The notes beneath the pieces were generated by a model. The model was not told the origin of the DNA and searched no databases. It saw only the letters and a program-made list of their open reading frames with translations. A stretch of DNA of 43,602 nt from Muribaculaceae bacterium. GTDB lineage: Bacteria; Bacteroidota; Bacteroidia; Bacteroidales; Muribaculaceae. The stretch is taken from positions 1 through 43,602 of the forward strand of contig RYWL01000007.1 in the NCBI GenBank assembly GCA_003979155.1, written 5' to 3'. Of the stretch, positions 23,144 to 30,414 are shown piece after piece (positions within the stretch are counted from its first letter, which is position 1; the number at the start of each line of letters is the position of its first letter). Made by a program: the position numbers and the translations under genes.

Positions 23144-25768
23144 TTAGAACTCCTGTCCGAGGATGAAGTGGAAGTGACTGCCGCCACGCACTCCGTCGAC
23201 TTTGTCGAAACCGTAAGCCCAGTCGATACCCATAAGGCCGACCATAGGCAGCTGTATGCGCACACCGGCACCGGCCGAACGCTTGAGCGAGAAGGGGTCG
23301 AACTGGCCTACCGAAGTCCAGGCGTTGCCGCCTTCGAGGAAGGTGAGGGCGTAGATTGTTGTCGACTGCTGGAGCATGAGGGGGAAGTGGAGTTCCACTC
23401 CCATACGTGTGTAGGCATAGCCCTCGCGGCGCCACGGAGTGAGCACACCGTTATCGTAGCCACGGAGCGCTATGGTTTCGGTTGCCGTCGACGAATAACC
23501 CGACATGCCATCGCCTCCGACATAGAATGTCTCGAAGGGCGTTTTGAGATATTTGTTATAGCTTCCTATAAGACCGAAGTCAAATCGTGTCATGAGCACA
23601 GGAGTCCATTGTTCGCTGTTTGTAAGAGGAGTATAAGTGCGCGATTTGAAACGAATCTTCCAGTATTCAATCCACTGGTAGAGTTTCTGACGCGACTCTT
23701 CAGTATTTTCACGCGTCAAGGCTTCCCAGTCGCGACGGCCGGTGAAGAGAGAGGCCGGTGGTGTGAGCTGCACATTGAGCGAGAACATCGAACCGCTGCG
23801 TGTGAAGATAGGATTATCTATTGAGGTGCGGGCAAGTGTAAGACCGAGCACGAGAGCATTCGACTTACCGGTGTTCATATAGTAGAGGTAATCCCAGTTT
23901 TTGAGGCAGTACCAGTTATAACCGAACTCAGCTGTGAATGTGAAGTAGTCGTCGGGCCACTTCAGACGCTTGCCGAAGCCCACGTTAATGCCTATCAGCT
24001 GCAGATATTTATTGGGGTCAAGGGAGTTTTCATAGCTGTTCTGATAATAGTCGTTGTAGTAGTTGTTATAGCCTGGATAGTATCCGTAGCCATAGCCGTA
24101 CATCGACGAGTTGGCCCACTGGCTGTTATAGAACGAGCTGTTTACACCTGTCTGTCGGCTGTAGTATGCCGATACAGAGAGAGAGTTGGGTCGCTTGCCG
24201 CCGAACCACGGGTCGAGGAACGAAATGGCATAGCTCTGATAGTAGCGAGCGTTGGTCTGGGCGCTGATTGTGAATGTCTGACCCTCGCCCTGCGGTATGA
24301 TACCTCTGTAGGTAGAGGGATAGAAGAGGTTCTTGATAGAGAAGTTGGTGAACTTCAGCTGAAGCTTGCCTATAATACCGGTCTGTCCCCAACCGAGCGA
24401 GAACTCTATCTGGTCGTTGTTCTTTGTCTCGAGATTGAAGATTATGTCCACAGTGCCGTTCTCCTCGTTGGGTTCGGGCTGAATGTCCATGGTCTCGGGA
24501 TTGAAGTGTCCGGTCTGCGCTATTTCGCGGGCCGAACGCATGAGGTCGGACTTAGAGAAGAGGTCGCCCGGACGGACAAAGAGCTCACGGCGAATCACCT
24601 TCTCATAGAGGCGGTCGTTACCGTTGATTACCACATTGTTCACGCGGGCCTGCGGACCCTCCATCATACGCATTTCGAGCGAAATGGAGTCGCCCGACAC
24701 TTCCTTTTCAATGGGCACAAGGTTATAGAAGAGATAACCCTTGTCCATATAGAGGTTGGCCACGGCATCGTCGTCTTCAGAGAGGCGCTTGCGCATCTGC
24801 TTCTGGTTGTAGACATCGCCGGGCTTCATGTCGAGGAAATTGTTGAGTATATCAGTGGGATAGATTGTGTTGCCTACCCACGAAATATCTTTGATGAAAT
24901 ACTGCTTGCCTTCGTCGAGATCAATATATACATCTACAGTCTTTTCGTCGTAAGGCACTACGCTGTCAGCCACGATACGTGCGTCGCGGTAGCCTTTTTC
25001 ATTGTACTTATCGAGAATACGGTTAAGGTCATCCTGATAGTCGCTCTCGACGAACTTCTTCTGCGAGAAAAGCTTGAGGATGTTGTTTTTCTCGTTGGTC
25101 TTTTTCATTGTGCGCTTGATGGCACGGTCGGAGAGCACCTCGTTGCCATCGATATATATACGGTGCACCTTCACTTTGTTGTGCTTGTCAATGTCGATGT
25201 TGACAATTGTCTCATTTTCGTGCGAGAGGTCTTCGTGAAGGTTTATATTTACCGTAACGTTGCCAAAGCCTTTGTCTTTGTAATATTTCAACACAATAAT
25301 CTTGGCACGGTCAACGATATTCTGAGTTATCTGATTGCCCTTTGTAAGATTGAGAAGATCCTGCAGGTCTTTGATTTCACCTTTTTTCGCTCCGTGATAA
25401 CGCACTTCGCCGATTCGTGGCTGTGTGCGCAGTATAATCTTGAGCCACGCCTTGTCGCCGGCAGTCTTTACAAGCTCGATTCGAGCCTGGGCAAAGAGAG
25501 TCTGGCGCATGAGATTTTTGACAGCACGGGTGATATCGTCGCCGGGAATCGCCACATGCTCGCCCACTTTGAGGTCGGCATAGCTGAGAATACGCTCGTC
25601 GTCGTAGTTGGGAGCTCCTTCCACTTCTATGCCGGCAATCTCATATGTACGAGGCATGGCAGTGTACAGCACCGGAGGGGCATAAACCGTATCGACAGGC
25701 ATCTGGGCCATGGTGGCGGGTGCTGCGAGCATAAGGGCTACAAGGGGCAAAAATATCTTGGAACGCAT
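23144..25768 (-). CDS. bamA: BamA outer-membrane protein assembly factor
   Basis: BamA inserts beta-barrel proteins into the outer membrane. The 874-aa product has a signal peptide, about five POTRA domains (roughly residues 40-460, for example VKVHRIYIDGNEVLSDRAIK and INGNDRLYEKVIRRELFVRPGD) and a C-terminal 16-strand barrel. The loop-6 motif appears as LRGYD near residue 768, and the protein ends in a Phe, as usual for barrel substrates. Around residues 546-580 the barrel has an unusual Tyr/Asn/Gly-rich insertion (YGYGYGYYPGYNNYYNDYY), probably a surface loop. It follows uppS by 86 bases and precedes two skp genes, the standard Bacteroidales order. Confidence 0.97.
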   Translation of the reverse strand: MRSKIFLPLVALMLAAPATMAQMPVDTVYAPPVLYTAMPRTYEIAGIEVEGAPNYDDERILSYADLKVGEHVAIPGDDITRAVKNLMRQTLFAQARIELVKTAGDKAWLKIILRTQPRIGEVRYHGAKKGEIKDLQDLLNLTKGNQITQNIVDRAKIIVLKYYKDKGFGNVTVNINLHEDLSHENETIVNIDIDKHNKVKVHRIYIDGNEVLSDRAIKRTMKKTNEKNNILKLFSQKKFVESDYQDDLNRILDKYNEKGYRDARIVADSVVPYDEKTVDVYIDLDEGKQYFIKDISWVGNTIYPTDILNNFLDMKPGDVYNQKQMRKRLSEDDDAVANLYMDKGYLFYNLVPIEKEVSGDSISLEMRMMEGPQARVNNVVINGNDRLYEKVIRRELFVRPGDLFSKSDLMRSAREIAQTGHFNPETMDIQPEPNEENGTVDIIFNLETKNNDQIEFSLGWGQTGIIGKLQLKFTNFSIKNLFYPSTYRGIIPQGEGQTFTISAQTNARYYQSYAISFLDPWFGGKRPNSLSVSAYYSRQTGVNSSFYNSQWANSSMYGYGYGYYPGYNNYYNDYYQNSYENSLDPNKYLQLIGINVGFGKRLKWPDDYFTFTAEFGYNWYCLKNWDYLYYMNTGKSNALVLGLTLARTSIDNPIFTRSGSMFSLNVQLTPPASLFTGRRDWEALTRENTEESRQKLYQWIEYWKIRFKSRTYTPLTNSEQWTPVLMTRFDFGLIGSYNKYLKTPFETFYVGGDGMSGYSSTATETIALRGYDNGVLTPWRREGYAYTRMGVELHFPLMLQQSTTIYALTFLEGGNAWTSVGQFDPFSLKRSAGAGVRIQLPMVGLMGIDWAYGFDKVDGVRGGSHFHFILGQEF

Positions 25769-25854
25769 AATGTGTTGTTAATCTTTCGTTTGGAGCGAAG
25801 AGAGGACTTGGGGTGATAAATGATTAGAAAAAAATACCGCTGCAAGAGGCTGTG

Positions 25855-26604
25855 TCAGCCCGATGTCTCCACCTGCTCTTCGGTGAGTCCGAAGCGGCGT
25901 TGGCGGTGCTGGTATTCAACTATATTGGCTCTGAACTCGTTTTTACTGTAGTCGGGCCAGTATGTAGGAGTTATTATTAGTTCGGTATATGCTATCTGAT
26001 AGAGTAGAAAGTTGCTCACCCGGAAATCGCCGCCGGTACGGATGAGTAAATCGGGGTCGGGGATACCGGCCGTGGAGAGCGAGGCGGCAAAAAGATTCTC
26101 GTCGATATCGCCGGCGCTGATGCTTCCGTCGGCTGCTGCTGCTGCAATTTTCTTCGCAGCCTCAACAATCTCCCACCGTGCAGAGTAACTCAGAGCGAGA
26201 ACAAGAGTGAGACCGGTGCAGTGAGCTGTGTCGTCGATACAGCGGCACAAACGCCGGCGCGAAAATTCGGGCAGGCGGCTCAAATCGCCTATAGCGGTGA
26301 GCCGCACGTTATTCTTTATTAGGTCGGGGGTCTCACGCTCTATAGCGGTGACGATAAGAGTCATCAGAGCATCGACTTCGGCCTGCGGACGATTCCAGTT
26401 TTCTGTGGAAAATGTATACAGCGTGAGATATCCGATGCCGAGTTCCGATGCTGCTTCGGTAATACGCCGCACGGTATTCACACCTTCGACGTGACCGGCC
26501 GAACGGTCGTAGCCGCGCGATGTGGCCCAGCGTCCATTGCCATCCATTATAACGGCAATGTGAAGCGGAAGCCTCGAACGGTCGATAGTCGCAACTGTGG
26601 TCAT
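25855..26604 (-). CDS. uppS: Isoprenyl (undecaprenyl) diphosphate synthase UppS
   Basis: UppS extends farnesyl diphosphate with isopentenyl units to make undecaprenyl diphosphate, the lipid carrier for peptidoglycan and surface glycans. The 249-aa product carries the signature HIAVIMDGNGRWA with catalytic Asp21, then SAGHVEGVNTVRRI, LYTFSTENWNRP and, near the end, LLIRTGGDFRVSNFLLYQ and the E-L-x-x-T-x-x-W-P-D motif. Upstream in-frame ATGs at 26625 and 26658 lie inside the DUF6089 gene; 26625 overlaps its last codons and is a possible alternative. The gene sits in the DUF6242-DUF6089-uppS-bamA operon. Confidence 0.95.
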   Translation of the reverse strand: MTTVATIDRSRLPLHIAVIMDGNGRWATSRGYDRSAGHVEGVNTVRRITEAASELGIGYLTLYTFSTENWNRPQAEVDALMTLIVTAIERETPDLIKNNVRLTAIGDLSRLPEFSRRRLCRCIDDTAHCTGLTLVLALSYSARWEIVEAAKKIAAAAADGSISAGDIDENLFAASLSTAGIPDPDLLIRTGGDFRVSNFLLYQIAYTELIITPTYWPDYSKNEFRANIVEYQHRQRRFGLTEEQVETSG

Positions 26605-26614
26605 ATTATTGTTT

Positions 26615-27331
26615 TCAATCGACATAGTGGCATGTTTCGCAGCGCTTGCCGAATTCATACGAAATACCGATTGTGAAGCGCGAGTACCAGTCGGTATTTT
26701 TATAAAAAGCGGTTTTTATCTGGTTGAGGTCGGCGAGGTTTTCGCCGTCGAATTTATCACTGAACGACTTTGTCATGGTAAATTCGACCCCGGCATTCCA
26801 CCGCTCGCTAAGTTTGAATTTTACTCCAAGACCCATTGGAACAGTAGGCGCCACATAGCTCTTTCCGGCAACCGACGCCATAGCCATACCCACACCTAAT
26901 GTAAGATAAGGTGTCCAGCGGCGCAGCCGCTTGTATGTCTCGCCGATTCCGTAAGGCAAGAAATTGAACTCTCCGCGGGCTCCCAAATCGTAGACCGTCG
27001 ACGTGAACGAATATCCGGCAGCTCCGGGAAGAACATCTGTCATATCTTTGCTGTCGCCGCTCAGGCCGAGAACTGAAAAAATACCTCTCACGGCCCAGCG
27101 GGCATCGCCTATATAGCGAAACGAAAGTTCGCCGTCGAAGCCCGGATGGCTAAACGGATTCGAACGGTTGGCATCGCCTATATAACCGCTCATGCCTATA
27201 TTCGCTCCAATGTCAAATTTATATGTCACAGACTGAGCCGAGGCCACGCATGCGCACACAAGCAGGCACGCCGCCGAGAGCTGGCGCACATGTCGTGCTA
27301 CGAAGCATACAAGCGACCTCAAGACCCACAT
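26615..27331 (-). CDS. DUF6089-type outer-membrane beta-barrel protein
   Basis: The 238-aa product has an N-terminal hydrophobic signal (LSAACLLVCACVASAQ) with a basic n-region. The mature part alternates in the manner of an eight-stranded barrel: KFDIGANIGMSGYIGDANRS, YLTLGVGMAMA, GVEFTMTKSFSDKFDG, and a final FTIGISYEFG. The double Cys near the C-terminus (CETC) is unusual. This matches DUF6089 proteins encoded beside uppS and bamA in Bacteroidales. Function is unknown; a role in envelope assembly is inferred from position. ATG 27331 overlaps the upstream stop by one base (TGATG). Confidence 0.75.
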   Translation of the reverse strand: MWVLRSLVCFVARHVRQLSAACLLVCACVASAQSVTYKFDIGANIGMSGYIGDANRSNPFSHPGFDGELSFRYIGDARWAVRGIFSVLGLSGDSKDMTDVLPGAAGYSFTSTVYDLGARGEFNFLPYGIGETYKRLRRWTPYLTLGVGMAMASVAGKSYVAPTVPMGLGVKFKLSERWNAGVEFTMTKSFSDKFDGENLADLNQIKTAFYKNTDWYSRFTIGISYEFGKRCETCHYVD

Positions 27332-28866
27332 CACTGGATAGGCTTGAACATGAGACGGTTGATAGCGGCACGCCATACGGTCGACTGGAGCGTATTGTCG
27401 GGCTTGATTCCGCCGAAGCTATAGATATAGGGGCACTCCCAGCTGGTGATTGCCTCTGTGGCACGGCCGAGGGGATGCGAACCGACTACAGTGGCCGATG
27501 CGGGAATACGGTAAGCGAGCTCTATCGGAGACCACTGCGCAGCCAGACTGCGGGCCGATGTTGACAGATTAAGGTCGGCATCGGTATAGGTCTGGTCAAC
27601 TACCACAGCATCGGCATTGCGGAGCGCAACCATGAAATCGGGCAACTGCATCGTTTCAGAAGCCTCATACCATGTCATGCCACAGTCGTCGGAGAAATAA
27701 ATTGTCGGGCTGTTGGCCTTGCCGTCATAACCGCCCATTGCCAGAAGAATGGAGTGACGAGTATAAATGAAAGCCTTCTTTTCGTAGAATGAATAGTAGG
27801 GAACGAGCACCATACCCGAGAGAGGAGTCGGAATCGGGGTCGTCGATATGTTTGCCCAGTTATTTCCGTCATAAGCCCATGTGGCATTTGTCAGGGCGCC
27901 GTCGGCTGTACGGCCGCCAATCATCACCATTTGCGGAGAGTCGCCCATCGGGAAAGTGAAGAACACAGTCTGCGAAGTCCCCTCCACGGGCATGCCGTCG
28001 GGAAGCGCCACTGCCGCCGCCGGAGGATACTGCATCACCTGCCACGAACCCGAAGCATTGCTTACACCCATAACCCGGCCCTGATATACGCCGTAGATAT
28101 GACTCATACGCACACCGGTCGACGCCCAGTTACGGCCTCCGTCGGTCGAGCGATGCAGCACACCGCCGGCGAGAATATAATATATATCGCCGTCGGCTGC
28201 GAACGAGCGCAAGTCTACGCCCGAAGGCATAGATATTATCGAACTCGACCAGCCTGTATTGGGGTCGGTCGTTTTGTTAAGATAATACTTCGAGCCATCG
28301 GTCGTGACGCAGAGCACATTGTCGCCCGACTTCACGGTCTTCTGTCCGGTAACAGCACCGCCCCCGGGCAAAGCCGAGTATGCCGCCTTGCTCCACACGA
28401 GTGTATCGGCCGGCAATTTGTGTACATTAACCTCGATGCTGTAGTTATAAGTAAATGAGTTATATATCGACGTAACGGCCATTTTCACCGGCCCGTTGCT
28501 GAAATCGATGGAGTCGGTGGAGTTTGTCACATAATTATAGACAGTATCTGTTCCGTCGGCCTTTTTGACCGTGAGATTAACCGCAGACGCGCCCTGATGG
28601 AACGTGATAACGGGCACAAGCTTGTCTATACGTGTGCCATAAGGAAGCGAGTCGGCATTAAAAATGCGCCCTTTCTGCAGGTCTATCGAGAAGAATACGG
28701 TGTCAAGATTTGCAAGGATGCTGTCATCCTTTGTAAAGGAAAAAGATGATACTATGATGTCTGAAGCAGCCTCCTCCTGTATAGAGTTGTCGTACGAGGA
28801 CATGCATCCGGTAAAAAAGGCACCGGCTGCGAAGGCCGACAAACTAAGTATTGCAAGTTTCTTCAT
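27331..28866 (-). CDS. DUF6242-type lipoprotein with beta-propeller-like repeats
   Basis: The 511-aa product begins MKKLAILSLSAFAAGAFFTGC, a lipoprotein signal with Cys21 as the lipidated residue. Residues up to about 170 look like a bacterial Ig-like region (FSFTKDDSILANLDTVFFSI). The rest has repeated Asp-Gly-Gly/Asp-box-like phrases (RSTDGGRNWAST, FSDDCGMTWYEA, MGGYDGKANSP), suggesting a propeller of the BNR/Kelch kind. It matches the Bacteroidales DUF6242 family. Function is unknown. It is the first gene of the envelope operon, with a promoter 26 bases upstream. ATG 28866 begins the signal peptide. Confidence 0.78.
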   Translation of the reverse strand: MKKLAILSLSAFAAGAFFTGCMSSYDNSIQEEAASDIIVSSFSFTKDDSILANLDTVFFSIDLQKGRIFNADSLPYGTRIDKLVPVITFHQGASAVNLTVKKADGTDTVYNYVTNSTDSIDFSNGPVKMAVTSIYNSFTYNYSIEVNVHKLPADTLVWSKAAYSALPGGGAVTGQKTVKSGDNVLCVTTDGSKYYLNKTTDPNTGWSSSIISMPSGVDLRSFAADGDIYYILAGGVLHRSTDGGRNWASTGVRMSHIYGVYQGRVMGVSNASGSWQVMQYPPAAAVALPDGMPVEGTSQTVFFTFPMGDSPQMVMIGGRTADGALTNATWAYDGNNWANISTTPIPTPLSGMVLVPYYSFYEKKAFIYTRHSILLAMGGYDGKANSPTIYFSDDCGMTWYEASETMQLPDFMVALRNADAVVVDQTYTDADLNLSTSARSLAAQWSPIELAYRIPASATVVGSHPLGRATEAITSWECPYIYSFGGIKPDNTLQSTVWRAAINRLMFKPIQ

Positions 28867-28890
28867 CTGTGGTTTGTAATATTTCAAGAT

Positions 28891-28908
28891 GCAAAGTTAT
28901 AACTTTGC
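28891..28908. promoter_or_regulatory. Palindromic promoter for the envelope operon
   Basis: GCAAAGTTATAACTTTGC is a perfect 18-bp palindrome containing TAACTTTG on both strands. The minus-strand box (28892-28899) is well placed for the DUF6242-bamA operon, with a start about 20 bases before ATG 28866. The plus-strand box (28900-28907) has no real gene downstream in that direction. The palindrome could also be a dimeric operator. Confidence 0.65.
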
Positions 28909-28957
28909 CTTAAATAGGGCAAACTCTTTGAGCCAAAAGCGGCGTTTTGCGCTGCAT

Positions 28958-30001
28958 TTATATGTTTTTAACGCCACTACACTTGTAATGCGAATAAAAA
29001 TTAACGCTATTATGCCCTATAATTACAGTCTTTTCAGGAACACGGCCAATAGTCGGCGCCTCTACTGTTCCTTTGTCGCACAGGCATGTATCCGTCACTT
29101 CTACCCAGGCCTCATCCCATAGTTGGGATTCGATAAATGAGCGCAGAAGCCGGGCTCCGCCTTCTACCAGAAGCGAACTTATGCCATAATCGGCAAAAAG
29201 GCGCTGCAGCACAACGTCGAGGGGCTCTCCGCCATCCACGAGCACCACATCGGAGCGCATCTGCGCTATGTCGCCGGCCGAAAGCATATGATGACGGTCG
29301 AAAACCACCGGTCGCGGCGAGCGCCCGTCGATGAGCCGCACATCAAGCCGGGGAGCGTCGGCGAGCATCGTCCCGGCACCGACGCCAATGGCATCGTGCA
29401 CAGCCCGGCGCCAATGCACAAGCTGAGAGGTGAGCGGCGTAGAAAAACGGAAAGCACTCCCCGAGCCGTCGCGCCGCGCATCGATAAATCCATCGGCACT
29501 CTGAGCCCACTTCAGCGTTATAAATGGCCTGCAGAGCGTCTGCGATGTAATAAAGCGGCGGTTGAGCTCCAGCGCTTCCGCCTCCATAAGACCTTCGTCG
29601 ACGGTGATTCCGGCATCGCGAAGCATGCGCACTCCCCTGCCCGACACCTTGGGATTCGGGTCGCCCGACGCTACCACTACACGACGGAAACCGCATTCGA
29701 CAAGCAACTTGGCACATGGCGGTGTCTTTCCGTAGTGCGAGCATGGCTCAAGGGTGACATAGATAGTAGACTGCGACAGCAGCCCACGGTCGGCATCACT
29801 CACCGAACGGACGGCATTGACCTCGGCATGAGGGCCACCGAAACGCCGGTGCCACCCCTCGCCTATGATACGGCCATCAGGAGCAACAATCACAGCGCCA
29901 ACCATAGGATTGGGCGATGTGTGCCCCATGCCTGCGCGAGCCAATTGCAGCGCACGGCTCATGTATGTGCGGTCTATATCGGAAAATACTGTATGTGACA
30001 T
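28958..30001 (-). CDS. ribD: RibD: riboflavin-specific deaminase/reductase
   Basis: RibD catalyses two consecutive riboflavin steps: deamination of the pyrimidine and reduction of its ribosyl side chain. The 347-aa product has an N-terminal deaminase domain with zinc ligands in PHAEVNAV and PCSHYGKTPPC. The C-terminal reductase domain starts near FITLKWAQSADGFID and includes VGAGTMLADAPRLDVR and LLVEGGARLL. ATG 30001 is taken; an ATG at 29962 (MSRALQLARAG) is a shorter alternative and 30025 a longer one. It follows ssb by 79 bases on the same strand. No FMN riboswitch is visible upstream. Confidence 0.93.
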   Translation of the reverse strand: MSHTVFSDIDRTYMSRALQLARAGMGHTSPNPMVGAVIVAPDGRIIGEGWHRRFGGPHAEVNAVRSVSDADRGLLSQSTIYVTLEPCSHYGKTPPCAKLLVECGFRRVVVASGDPNPKVSGRGVRMLRDAGITVDEGLMEAEALELNRRFITSQTLCRPFITLKWAQSADGFIDARRDGSGSAFRFSTPLTSQLVHWRRAVHDAIGVGAGTMLADAPRLDVRLIDGRSPRPVVFDRHHMLSAGDIAQMRSDVVLVDGGEPLDVVLQRLFADYGISSLLVEGGARLLRSFIESQLWDEAWVEVTDTCLCDKGTVEAPTIGRVPEKTVIIGHNSVNFYSHYKCSGVKNI

Positions 30002-30080
30002 AGCAATAAAAGTATCGTCATCCATAAATCAGGGCCTCTGAAAATCAGCGACCCGTTATGTTCTTTTAAGTTAAATAGCG

Positions 30081-30413
30081 CTATTTCGGCAGAAGTTCGA
30101 AACTATCGACATACACCTCGGTGATATAGCGCTTTATGGCGTTATGGTCTTCCCACGAACGTGTGCGCAGCTTGCCCTCCACAAGCAGCCTCGAGCCTTT
30201 GCGTATATATTTTTCAGCAAACTCGGCAGCCCGTCCCCACATAACAATATTGTGCCACTCGGTGAGGTCGGGCAACTGCATCTCCTGTCCGTCGGGCGTG
30301 CGCGAAGTGCGCCGCTCTGTAGTGGCAAGCGGAAAATCGGCTACCTGACTGCTGTCAACCATTCTCATACGGGGATCGCGCCCCACATTGCCCAATAAAA
30401 TTACTTTGTTCAT
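30081..30413 (-). CDS. ssb: Short single-stranded DNA-binding protein
   Basis: The 110-aa protein is a single OB-fold SSB. It begins MNKVILLGNVGRDPRM and has the conserved W-H-N-I-V-M-W-G-R-A-A-E and YIRKGSRLLVEGKLRTRSW segments. It stops right after the OB fold (FELLPK) and lacks the Gly-rich linker and the acidic tip (D-D-x-I-P-F type) that recruits replication and repair proteins. It may therefore be an accessory paralogue, with the main SSB elsewhere. The start ATG lies two bases after the patatin stop, indicating a shared transcript. Confidence 0.92.
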   Translation of the reverse strand: MNKVILLGNVGRDPRMRMVDSSQVADFPLATTERRTSRTPDGQEMQLPDLTEWHNIVMWGRAAEFAEKYIRKGSRLLVEGKLRTRSWEDHNAIKRYITEVYVDSFELLPK

Positions 30414-30414
30414 A

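Noticed and set aside
24506..25816. 436-codon open frame opposite bamA
   Set aside because: It is the antisense of a certain bamA gene, lacks any recognisable domain and reflects codon bias on the other strand.
28889..29122. 77-codon plus-strand ORF downstream of the palindromic promoter
   Set aside because: It overlaps the 3' end of ribD on the other strand, and its residues show no protein-like pattern. The plus-strand promoter box alone does not support it.
30004..30080. FMN riboswitch before ribD
   Set aside because: The 79-base gap is too short and shows no RFN-type conserved segments.
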